From NCBI GenBank assembly GCA_002224055.1, contig AZLU01000051.1:124001-188000 (forward strand): a stretch of 64,000 nt of DNA. Reading direction: 5' to 3'. Shown here piece by piece: positions 53,211 through 63,640 of the stretch (the first letter of the stretch is position 1; every line of letters begins with the position of its first letter). Below the pieces are notes generated by a model. It worked only from the letters and a program-made list of their open reading frames with translations, had not been told where the DNA came from and searched no databases. Both the position numbers and the translations under genes were made by a program. This DNA comes from Pezizomycotina sp. ARF18. Taxonomy: Eukaryota; Ascomycota.

Positions 53211-53280
53211 GTAAGCTTCAACAAATCTTCCTTTCCCAAAAATATTTCATGAGTCAATCAACTAATCAATTTCTCTCCAG
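53211..53280 (+). other. 70-bp GT-AG intron-like insertion between tRNA positions 30 and 31
   Basis: It begins GTAAGCTTCA and ends TTCTCTCCAG, with ACTAATC 16-22 nt before the end as a branch-point-like box and a pyrimidine tract. The flanks CAG|GTAAG and CCAG|A are spliceosomal in style, and the size matches the mRNA introns of neighbouring genes (63-84 bp). No such intron is expected in a Pol III transcript. Processing by tRNA splicing endonuclease at a noncanonical site is the alternative. Confidence 0.75.
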
Positions 53281-53287
53281 ACTGTAA

Positions 53288-53305
53288 CTGTTCAATAAAC
53301 AATAT
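53288..53305 (+). other. Canonical tRNA intron (after position 37)
   Basis: An 18-nt AT-rich insert lies between A37 and A38 of the tRNA-Tyr. Eukaryotic tRNA-Tyr genes normally carry an intron exactly here, removed by the tRNA splicing endonuclease and ligase. The exact edges could shift by one base. Confidence 0.85.
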
Positions 53306-53345
53306 ATCTGAGGGTCCCCAGTTCGAGTCTGGGAGGTCGGACGTC

Positions 53346-53368
53346 TTTTTTTTTTTTTTTTTTTTTTT
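53346..53368 (+). terminator. RNA polymerase III terminator (T run)
   Basis: A run of 23 Ts begins four bases after the discriminator base of the tRNA. Four or more Ts are enough to stop Pol III. Confidence 0.85.
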
Positions 53369-53672
53369 AATTCGCTATTCTTTTTACAGTTACATTCAAG
53401 AGCGGTCTTCTTCTGGACCAATCGTGATTTCTGCTTCTTTTCTTTTCGATGCATCGTGATCTATTAGAGAAATCTGGAAGGTTGAGTGAGCGTTGTATAG
53501 ATTGACAGAATACTCCGTGGCGTTCGACTGAATGCATTAAGTCCTCCTATTTCAATGGTTGAAGGTAATTGAACATTTTCATACTTGACTCTTTCTTCAT
53601 GATCCAAAGTCATTCTCTGGTAGAAATATTTCAAGGATATCATCCTTGCGCTTAAGGTCTCACCCCTACAGA

Positions 53673-54439
53673 ATGTCGGAATTCCCTCTTCCAGCTGAGC
53701 TCTGGACTGAAATCTTCAATAGCCTCGACTACCCAGCGCTGAAAAAATTAATGCCAGTTTGCAAACGCTTTAACAGCCTTATCACCTCGGCTTCCTCAAT
53801 ACACGGATCGGCTTTGGAGAGCGCACTTTTCAGAGGCAATCCTGTCAACATACGCCTCGTACCATCCAGAACTCCCGCACTTTGAACTTCACCCATTCCT
53901 CCAGGACGCAGGTTTACCTCAAATCGTCTTTTTTTAAATGGCCAGTTAACTGTATCGAACTTACGATACGCGGGAGGGAAGTACTTTACGCAGACGGTAC
54001 CTACAGTATTGAGAACTTGGCTCTCAGCAGTACTTAGAGAACGCAAGCAAACACTGGACTGAGAATGCTATCTCGCCCGCAATCAATCAGTTCCTTAACC
54101 TTGAAATGTCGGTTCCCATGCTTAGCACTCAAGACCAGATGATCACTCTACGGATCCCATAGAAGAAAAACCCGGTCACAATAGCGGGAGTTCTTGCAGC
54201 TAGGCTTACTGGCTTCACAAATTGCTGAAGATGTTGAGCAAGCACTCACCGGTTCGATCCGTCTCTCCCAGTATACGGACGCATGGGAGGGAGAAGCATT
54301 TTTGGAAGCAACCGCCTGGCTTGTGGGTCGAGGTGGTATGATTCCGAAGGGATTGGAGGAGATGGAGGCTAATGAATATCGCGCAAAGTTGATGGAGGAT
54401 ATCAATTTGCTTGCTACGGAAAATGTATTTATGAATTGA
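53673..54439 (+). CDS. F-box protein
   Basis: This is a likely substrate adaptor of an SCF ubiquitin ligase. The F-box is at the N-terminus right after the start: LPAELWTEIFNSLDYPALKK then LMPVCKRFNSLI (residues about 5-36), with the usual LPxEL and VCKxF positions. The body continues in pieces: ESALFRGNPVNIRLVPSRTP, HPFLQDAGLPQIVFF, IELTIRGREVLYADGTYSIE, HWTENAISPAINQFLNLEMS and, at the end, SIRLSQYTDAWEGEAFLEAT to ENVFMN. About 255 residues is usual for small fungal F-box proteins with no recognisable C-terminal repeat. At least three frameshifts break the frame after codon 70. It lies 330 bp downstream of the tRNA. The target is unknown. Confidence 0.75.
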
Positions 54440-57400
54440 TCAGGCGAAATAATGGATTGAGGAAAGAAGACCTAGAAGGCTTTAGGCTCAATGGTGTTTG
54501 CCTATATCTCAAACTTTCAAAGGCCCGTTAAAAATCCTTCACAGAGTGGTGTAGTATAAGTGACTGAAAGGAAACACTCGATTTCGGGATTGTACTCTGA
54601 AGGTACGTGTAGAATATCACAAACTTCAAGAGCGTATTTATCTAGAACTTGACTGGATAATAATTAAACAGATTTATTTCTTTATTTTCCCCTCCCATTA
54701 GCGTATTAAAAAAAAATTTAATAAATAAATAAAAACAGGTGGACGACACAGGCACCAGAGCAAACAAATTCAGCAAACAAACAAAGGAAGCGAATAAACA
54801 CTCAAATATAAATACTAACAACGAAGTAATAGAACCATTATATAGACTCCAAGATACTACCAATACGGAACCACCGAGCACATTATACCATTATTCCGGA
54901 GCCGTTCTCCTTTTGTAGTAATAGGCAAGCCCAGAAAAATACATGCCTTTGATGTGCTCGCGTGATAAATCGCAACAACCACCAAACAGGTGCGGATACC
55001 TTTAAACGGGGATTCGCCTTAGCTTATGCTCAATATAGACTTCAACACCAGGGCTAATCAGACCGGGGGTCTTAGTGTCATAGACTCTAGAGCTCTAACT
55101 CATTCAGTATACGCTATGGTATTCCGTATCTCTTTGGGATTGTTGCGTAGCGTTCCACCCAACTTGAGGTGCCGGATGAATAGTCCTCCATGACAAGATC
55201 TCGTATCCCTCGCAGTACTTCATCCGCAGCGGGGAATTCATAAATAGATTTGCGACCGTAATCTCACTGAATCGACCAGCTTAGGAGCAGATTCACCGGT
55301 GTACCCATTACTAACCTGTGTTACTATACAAACTAAGGAATCCAGACTAAAGGAAGTCCCCGGTATTTATCAGGGTTTTTTTTTTTTATCAAAAAATACC
55401 GTTCATCGGAGTTCCCGTATATCCTTAGCATTGAGTCCGCTATCTCCGATTTCTTCAAATTAATCCTCATAAGAGTAGTATCACGTATGACGGCTCGTTG
55501 CCCAGAAGAACACTACAGACATCATCTAATAGAATAGTCCAAAATCTCTATGAACGATTGCCTATCTACAGTATGTGTACAGGATTACGTAGTATTGCTG
55601 GATACGTCATCGAAGCACCGCGCGTGTCGAGGAATCATAGACCCAAGCTTCAGATCCATCGATAACAGCCCGTGAGCTTGATGCTTGGCTAAGTCAGTGA
55701 ATGCACGCTCGCCATCGCCCAGAGTTCGGGTTTCGGTTCAAGCTCCGGAGATAGCTACTAACACCCGCGGCGTACCTTGGCTTGATATTTAACGCAACAG
55801 CGGGTTCACTTACAACCACTTGTTTCTTGGGAGGGAATAATAATAAACATTAGTGAAATAACCTCGCCACAACTGCCGTGATAGCTCGAAACCTGTGCGG
55901 CTAATATAGCAGAGAGCCTGACAGAATATGTTAAGTCATGAAAGACGTTGCCCGAAGACTAAGTATACGCTACACCAAGACGCCCTAGCCAAATAGTACC
56001 ATTAGGCAGTAGATAGCGGTCGAACACCTGACCGATAAATGGTTTACTTGCGCTATCCAATCTCCAAATATAATACAAATTTAGCGAATGAGTCCTGAGT
56101 CTTTGACAATTTATCATCTCTAGCGTGAGAATTACATTCCATCGGCTTGTAAAGATTCACGCACCCCGCTGTTTAAATACAATATGCTCCAAACCATCGA
56201 ACATAAAGGGCCAAAAAACGAAGACGCGACGCCCTACGTACAAAGATCATAGGCTTCGAACTAGATCTTTCAATCTCTCGTAAACAGTGGAACCCAGGAT
56301 AATCGAGTTAACAGTGGGCTCTTATCAACTTACGTATACGTAAATCTTTCTGCATCAGACGTTTAGAGTATGAACGGCAGCAACATGAGGAGTTGAATAC
56401 AAATATAGGCAATAGTGCCTTCCTCATAGAAAAAAAATATTCTGATCGAAACTGCTTTAGCGTTTGTAAGAAGCATGATTGATTACCAGTTCGAGCGTAC
56501 CGAGCGAGAGATAACCCGCATCACCCGCCAAATCCTGATTCAAATCGAATAGTAGACCAGCCGATGGACGACACGCCTTTGCCCCGCCGACGCTATCGAT
56601 TCTTATAAACAAGCAATTGTTGCAAATGGACAGCTTAGGACACATAAATTCCACAAAAACCGCAGTACCTTCTCCCGAGTAATACGAAGCACCCATAAAC
56701 GCTACTCGGAAATGCTCCCAATGAAGGAAGAGCTTGCTATAAACCGAGGCCTTGAACGCCATGTATCATCATTACATACATCCTCGCATCCTTTCTCATA
56801 TTCCAATAATCCTAAAGACTTCAAAACCATAGCGTCTAGAAGCTTCAATCCGGAAACATATTTGCATGTCGAGCAATAGCTCCATTAAGTTAGCTCGGGC
56901 GCACCCGTTCATAGCATTGCATGCACTTCCCTAGCCCAAGGATAAGAGTTAATCCCACGATACAAGCAGTATCGTATATTTCGAAGCTATCCAAAATCTG
57001 GAAGCCGATAATCTGATGGTTCAAGGGGGATGACATACTGTACTTGAAGACATTCACTACATTCGATATATTAGTGAGGGAATAGCCTAGCATGACTCAT
57101 AGCCGTGGCTGCCCGGAGGTTCCATTTTCAAGGAATATTTCCTAAGAAGAGGTAGAAAAAGATCATCGAACTTCAAAAATGCCATATGTTGTACGATGAA
57201 GTACCTGAGTTCAACCGGTAATATTTCAGGGAGGTGAGTACCTAAGCCACTACGCAGGAGCTCGAGTAAATACAACTGATGATACAAGAGATGTAACTGT
57301 GCATGCCAAATAACAAAGAAATTCGATTAGGATCTCATAGTTGTATCTTTTCTTCTTGTTAAATGGAAGCGTGGCGCAGAGAGAAGGATATCAGTCTTGT

Positions 57401-58604
57401 AATTGACTCAGTATCCACCGGGACGCGAATGATACTAAAATCAAACTTCGTCGAGTGGTTATACACAGACAAAACCATAAACATGGAGCTCATAAAGTAG
57501 CTTTTGTAGTATTTAAACTATCTATTTGGTTGTTATGGAATTCGCCCAACATAGGGAAACAAGTGGGACATTGGAAAGCTAAGTGCGAAGAACGATATTC
57601 CCAACTACTTCAGGACGTTAATCAAAGAACAATACGTTGAGGGACGCAGCATATAAAAGTTCGAGGCAACGAAATCCAGCCATCCGACTTCGCCGCCATG
57701 CTTGCAAGCGATCCAAAGACTTTCCGTCATACTACTATTTAAAGCTTTCCCTGGCTCCAAATAAGAGTCGAATCCTATAAGACCGAAGACATCTGAGACT
57801 GATGGACGACAAAGCATAATTCGAGTATTACATGCGGAAGGACCGATATTCTATTCAAATTATGGTCCCATGCAATAAAATCCTAAGGTAAAACTATCGC
57901 TCTACAATTTCCAAAGGCTACGAGATGCGTCATCTCTTATCGAACACAGCATACGCCTAAAACTGTGACAATATGACGCAAGAAAGGAGTCAGGTCTAAT
58001 ACTTTATGATAAACTCATCTGAGCTCAAGCGATAATCTTCGACGGTATTTTTATAGGCTAAATTCTAAGCAAAGCAGCAGCGGATACAAAACAGAAAAAC
58101 TTCAATTGAGTACATATTACGAGTCCTAGTAATTCTTGAAGAGGTGGAGGGATTGAGATATGAATTTTCATTGCACAAGAAATCGCCGGTCGTGATATCA
58201 CATCAGAAAAAGAAGCCCAGAAGAAAAGAGGGAAATACTGGCTTGGTTGCGAACGAGGAACACGGTCAGGATATCGAAGAACACCTAGACCAGGTTCTTA
58301 TAGCGACGCACCAACGCCCCCAGGAGAATTGCAAGAGTTATAAGGAAGTTTAGTAACGTTTCTTTAGATTTAGTCTTATAGATACAAGAGGTATAGAAGA
58401 AGGATACTTAAGTATATAAGAAGTAGAAGTTATAACTAGATGTGCACCAATGACGCCAATAAACAACATTAGACTGAAGAAAATGCTAAGGAAATTCGTA
58501 GCCCTCAAGATGAAGCAAAAAAGGCTGTCGTGAAGAATGCGACGGAAAAAAAGAATCGAAGAAAAACAACAGAAAAGCATGCTTTTCGTATCTCACAACA
58601 TTTG
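54440..58604. other. Gene-free stretch
   Basis: No recognisable gene. Composition and lack of motifs resemble the other decayed stretches. Runs of A or T lie near 54708-54717 and 55377-55388. A plus-strand frame at 58144-58353 (lysine-, glutamate- and glutamine-rich, LHKKSPVVISHQKKK) looks the most protein-like but matches nothing I know. Confidence 0.5.
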
Positions 58605-60298
58605 TTATTCACCCTCCGAGAAATAACTGATGTCCGTAGCTTTTACCACAAACTGCTCTTCTTCTTCGAAAGCTTCCCGCCGTTCGCTCCCGGCGCGCTC
58701 GCCGGCGGACCAGCTGCTCGCTATTTCCGCCCCCACCACCGGTCAATATCCTCAAAAAGCTCGAGCTCTTCCTCCTATGGCCGAGCTGCTGCTGCGGCTG
58801 CATCTGCACCACGGGCCCTGTCGGCATCAAACTATTCCCGTATTGATGCGGCCTCGGCGGCTGCTGCGGTCGTCCTCCGTGCATCGCATGGCCGTTATGC
58901 GGTACCGGCGGAACAGGCCTCGAACTGCCCTCGCTATTCCCGCTAAACCCACCGCCGTAGTAACCCGGCACACCGCCCACATGGCCGAAATTATTACTAT
59001 TACTAGTAGGTCCGGGAACGCTGTGGTGCCTCTGCCGCTTGGCTTGCTCCCACGCGGCTTCTTGCTCTTTATACTGCTTCTTCAATCTCTCCGTCTCCGC
59101 GTCTATGGCTGCTTGCTTCCGTCTTCTTTCGCGATCTTCTTCTTCTAGCATTCTTTTTATGCGCTTTTGTTCGGCTTCGGCTTTTTTAGCGTCTAGTTCG
59201 AGTTGTTTCTGTCTTCGTCTTTCCGCTTCGCGCTCTTCGCGCTGTAACCGCGCCGTCTCGGCGTATACGTTCTGGTCGATTAATTTCCCGACTTTCCCCG
59301 TCGGCGGGCTCGGCGCCTTCGTTAGCGTTATCGGACTACCCGCACCGATATTGTGCGCGCTGCTACTACTCCCACCGGCGGCGGCGTAATGACAATACCA
59401 CCAACGCCCGCATTCCCACCCGACGTCCTCCTCGCCGGCACAGGATGCGGCGAAACGTTAAATATCGACGTTGGCGTAGTGTAATATAAATCCGCAATCA
59501 CAGCAGCGCTGAGTACAAGCACTACCTCCAACCCTTCATATCCTCCACGTCGACGCGATGTAAATGCGGCTCGTATATCGTCACGTCTTTTAATTTTTCT
59601 AGTATCGCGACCGTAATATCCGGTTCCGAACCACCCTTTTTTCTAGCGGCTGCATCGTGGGATAGTGCATTCGCGGCGGATAGCAGTACGCAACTTAAAC
59701 TACCCCGCGATAAAACACCACCCTCCCTTCTCCACCTAAACCGTGACATTCCCGCCGTGGGTAGTACATTCGCCCTCGCCGCTTCAACGTCAAGTCTACT
59801 CCCCGTCGGCTGCCTGAAGCTCCGTTTCGGCAGCGAAAACTCCCAGTAATTCCCCGTCCACTTACTATTCTTCTGTGAAACAACTACTTGCGACTCGGGA
59901 TTATACAGCTGTATCGTGAACTCGGTCGGGACGGTTACATTTGGCATGGTAGGTGAACCGCCGTTGGCTTGCCGCCGGATTTCCTCGGCGTTTAGCGTGG
60001 GGGTTGAGATTGTGGGTTTTACGACGACTTGGGCGTATACGATGTCGGGCATGTACGCGTCGAGGAGGGCGACGGAGTACTCATCGGGGTGCTTGGAGCG
60101 CTGCTTGACGTATGCGGGTTCGGGAGCGTGGTAGTTCTGGGAGAGGGAGATGATGGATTTGTACGGGTCCCGGTCGGGGGAGGGTTCGATGAAGAATCCT
60201 ACAATACCACCGCCATCACTGTTAGCACGTTGAATAGATTGAAAGGGTTAAAGGGAAGCTAAGTGTTGCTTACTCGGGAGGCTCTCGTCGAGCGGCAT
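58605..60298 (-). CDS. Conserved fungal protein of unknown function, with coiled coil
   Basis: I recognise the overall pattern as a protein conserved across filamentous ascomycetes without an assigned function. Exon 1 is 60274-60298 (MPLDESLP); the intron is 60199-60273. The N-terminal domain reads FFIEPSPDRDPYKSIISLSQ, NYHAPEPAYVKQRSKHPDEY, VVVKPTISTPTLNAEEIRRQ, TEFTIQLYNPESQVVVSQKN, SKWTGNYWEFSLPKRSFRQP, EPDITVAILEKLKDVTIYEP and EDMKGLEVVLVLSAAVIADL. A linker with KVGKLIDQNVYAETARLQRE leads to a highly charged coiled coil of about 80 residues (ERRRQKQLELDAKKAEAEQK, EEDRERRRKQAAIDAETERL), then a P/G/N/H-rich segment. The C-terminus is conserved: RREAFEEEEQFVVKATDISY to EGE. At least three frameshifts lie near 59530, 59350 and 58690. 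It is probably cytosolic or a scaffold protein; I infer no enzyme activity. Confidence 0.85.
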
Positions 60299-62676
60299 GG
60301 TGAAGGTTGTATTGAATTCGTCAAAACGGTTTAGCTTAAGATGGAAGCTTTGCTTCAAGGGTTTACTTCTAAGATATCCAGATGCGCTTTTGACTCTTGA
60401 CTTCTCTTCGATTGACGATCGTGCCGTTCAGAATGCAAGGTACAGATTGCCTAGAAGGAACTTTGTAGAAAGGAAAGGAACAGGAGGGAGAGATGAAGAA
60501 ATGGAAGCTTCGAGGTCTTATCTGTTCCGACGACGAAACAGCAGAAAAACAAGGCTGTGAGCAGAAGAATAATAATAATGAAAAAAGAGCTTTCTTCAGC
60601 CAAGCAAAAAACCAAGCGGGCCAGGTAAAGCTGCAAACCAACGCAGCTAAAACGAGGGGTCAAGTAAGTGCTAGTATTACCGATGTACAACTGCAGGCTG
60701 CCTTTTTAGCGCCTTTGCAGCGACTGGATGACGCGTGAACGAATGGAGGCTCAGCAAAAGCTCCCACAGGTGTATGAAGGATATGGACGAAAGAGGTGCC
60801 TGCAGGTTCAAGGTCAGGGCTAGCGGATGATAGGAGCAGGCGGACTGGCTTGGTGGTGGACTTGGTGGTGTTTCGTTTTAGTGGGTGATAATTTTTGGGT
60901 GATAGCTGATTTGCGCTGCTTTTTCGGTGGTGGACGTGTGGGGTGGATTTCTAAAAATAGCAGAAATGACCTCCTTGCCTTACCTTGCGGAAGAATTATA
61001 ACAGAGAAATTTATTCCCCGGGTACCTGCCGCTATACGCAAATTCTGTCGAGTTACCATGTACCCGGGCATCATTCCGAGAATATAAGTGTGTGCAATGG
61101 AAGAAAAGCGCAGTGCGACGAACCACAAAGTCAGCCTTGCGCGCTGCACGATAATCCAACTAACCATACGATACGATAACAGACAAACTCTTCAACTGTA
61201 AAGCTGTTACACCGGGCCCTGTCATGTTATCCAAGTCCTTAAAAAGACGAACTGTCGTGGAACACGTTAGTACGGGCATTTTGGGGTCATTCTCCGTCAC
61301 GTTGGTGCTTTCATTTAACCGTGTAACAGAACGGAGTGAGAAACCAAAGCGGCTTGCGCCTCGTTTTTCGTGTTTCAATTACTTACTTCATTCAATATTA
61401 CGCCGAACCGAGGCCGAGTATACGGATATTATCTTTCTTGGGGATTGATTATGAAGGCTTCGGATACCATTATCCATTCTCCTTGTACTCGAACCATGAG
61501 CAGACGCGTGTATCCATGCATGGTTTGTTCGTTATTGGAGAGCATAACAATTATCATGGCCATTAATAATGAAAACGCTCAGATTGGGATGAAGCGACAG
61601 GAACTGCACTGCTCGCGCTCGCGGAGGCCTTGCCTGGGGTCTTAGTATATTTTGTCGCTGATTCATCAGCAGGTGGCAGTGCAAGATATAACCGTTAACA
61701 GTTACCAAGCCAGAAAGCAAGAGATCAGACTATGATAACGCTGTATGAGAGTCTATAGCAAAGAGCTCCTCATTCCACCGTAATTATTTTGAAAGAAAGC
61801 CGTTGTTTTCAATGGAGGCCGCAGCAGAAATTCGGTGCCGAATTGAGGAAAGTGGGGCCGTGGCCGTGAACTCTTCAAATCTTAAGCGACGAGATGCATT
61901 TCATCAAGAATTACTTGAGTTGAAAGGAAAGGCTGATTACGACGACACGGGCCCCACAATTATCGATGTTTGCACGCCTTGATAATAAAATGTTCGTCCG
62001 AGAAAGCACAGCCATACATGTTGGAGAGTCTCAGTCTCGAACGCTTTGATTACCAGTTTGTTATTTCTTTAGTATTTACACTTAATAATGCGGACTCATC
62101 CGAGCGTGTGTAGGTGAAGAAGGCTTGAAGAGAGCCTGAAACGCGGCTTGGCTCCCAATGACTGTAATATAACATATATAGATATATATATCATATCCCG
62201 CGCAAACTCGTTCAGGAAAGTTGTTTTCCGGATCGGATTCGGTCTAGTTTTTATTTTTTTTATTTTTATTTTTATTTTTATTTTTTTTTGGAAAAGGGGT
62301 GGTCCGCCCGCTTTAATATTTCCATCTGTCTTTGAATCGACTTTATCAGGGGTACAAATCCTATACCTGTCGCAGGCTTTCTTTTTGCTTTTTATAATCC
62401 GCAGATTCGCACGTTCTTTCAATCTTCTTACCGAATCGAAAGAAGGGCAGTGCTGGAAAGATTGATATCTCACCTTTCTAATGGGAAAGATCCCTCCGGA
62501 TGTGAAATTTTGAAAATCACCCCCATTAATCGAGGGCTCACCTATCTAAAGTTGCGGACCAATGGGTTTCCACGGCCGCCTGATTCAAAGCTGATGCTCC
62601 CTCCCTATATTGGCTCAAATTTCCTCGACAAAACTATTCGCGTAGGTCGAAACAAACCAATAACATTTCGATAATC
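60299..62676. other. Gene-poor right flank
   Basis: It includes the promoter of the preceding minus-strand gene. No family is recognised. A TTTTTA-type microsatellite lies at about 62247-62289, and an AT repeat near 62173-62192. A plus-strand frame at 60493-60738 is lysine- and glutamine-rich without motifs. Confidence 0.5.
61812..61982 (+). CDS. Possible 56-residue small protein (unrecognised)
   Basis: The frame runs from ATG to TGA and reads MEAAAEIRCRIEESGAVAVN, SSNLKRRDAFHQELLELKGK, ADYDDTGPTIIDVCTP. It is hydrophilic, with a probable helix in the middle, and its composition is more protein-like than neighbouring frames. It could also be a first exon. No homologous family is known to me. 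Confidence 0.2.
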   Translation: MEAAAEIRCRIEESGAVAVNSSNLKRRDAFHQELLELKGKADYDDTGPTIIDVCTP

Positions 62677-63240
62677 CCGCTCAAGGCTCATCATACAGCC
62701 TGAAAAGATATAACGTCACGGCACCGTCGGGCCAGGCCCCACAGTATGAAAAAGATGGGCGAATTAAGGTGGAGCGCTCTCCTATTTAATTTACATTACG
62801 ATCCGTGTTTCAATAAATCGCATTAGAAAGCTCAAGGCTCAGCGAAAAACCTTTGAAACAAAAAAGCTGAGCTGATGACGCGCCAGCTTCCAATACTCGC
62901 CATGATCAGGGAAGGCTCATCGCCCAAAATCGGCGAACTCTTCCTTTATTTGCCATCGAGTAAATCTCATGGTGAGCGTTTAATCAAAAAGACTCTGCCT
63001 TCAAATGCTCACTATAATTAGCGAAGGCTCATCGCTTAAAATTAGATCGGCGAACTCTTTCTTTATTTGCTAATCTTATGATGAGCGTTCAATGAAAAAG
63101 GCTCCCTTATCATCAACGAAAGGCTCACCGAGTAAAAGAGTCGCCCACCAGGCCCTGGAGCTGGCGTGACGCCCATGTAAGGCTCACCATTATTAGTGAA
63201 AGAATCACCGAATAAATTTGAAGTGGCTCACCATTACGGG
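62677..63240. repeat. Degenerate GGCTCA(T/C) tandem repeat array
   Basis: The word GGCTCA recurs near 62685, 62835, 62925, 63026, 63122, 63181 and 63223. The best pair is 62901-62996 and 63012-63105, which share GAAGGCTCATCGC, CGGCGAACTCTT, CTTTATTTGC and ATGAGCGTT-type words in order, giving a unit near 111 bp. The other copies are shorter or more eroded. It could be a decayed satellite or minisatellite. Confidence 0.7.
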
Positions 63241-63640
63241 ATTGGATCATTGATAAAATCGAAACCTCGCCTCTATTTACCGCCAATCCCAGTGAATCAG
63301 TAGCTAGTAGACGCCGTTATACTACTTAAGCGTCCGCGATTCGGCTTGGCCGCGCGACATTCCACGTCGCTGAGAGCGAACGCGGTACGCGCTCGGACCT
63401 GACAAAAGTTCCTCGAGGCATGAAAGTCTTCCCACACGTTCGACAATGGCGAAGCTCAGTTCAATTGTCGCGTCGAGAAACGCAGAATTATAGCTACTCA
63501 CCATAATAAAGACCATCATCAGGCTCACCAAGACGAAATCCTTCCTCCCCTCCCAGCGATTCTTTGAGTCTCATAACCAAAGCTTTTCTCGCAACTCGAA
63601 AGGCGGCACTTCTCTCTACTCTACATTTTTACTCACTACT
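63241..63640. other. Non-coding flank
   Basis: I see nothing recognisable here except one more GGCTCAC word near 63522. Confidence 0.4.

Larger units (their letters stand above)
53181..53341 (+). tRNA. tRNA-Tyr(GUA) with two introns
   Basis: Mature nucleotides are 53181-53210, 53281-53287 and 53306-53341. Acceptor CCGATCT pairs with AGGTCGG (one G-U); D stem GCTC/GAGC carries loop AGTTGGTA with G18G19; anticodon stem TCAGA/TCTGA is perfect; loop CTGTAAA has U33 and anticodon GTA; variable loop GGGTC; T stem CCCAG/CTGGG with loop TTCGAGT; discriminator A73. The total is 73 nt. C1-G72 and A73 are eukaryotic tRNA-Tyr identity features. The A box (TAGCTCAGTTGG) and B box (GTTCGAGTC) are intact, and a T run follows. 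The stem and loop are correct only if 53211-53280 is removed as well as the usual small intron, so the gene appears to carry a second, ectopic intron. A pseudogene remains possible, but every arm is intact. Confidence 0.9.
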
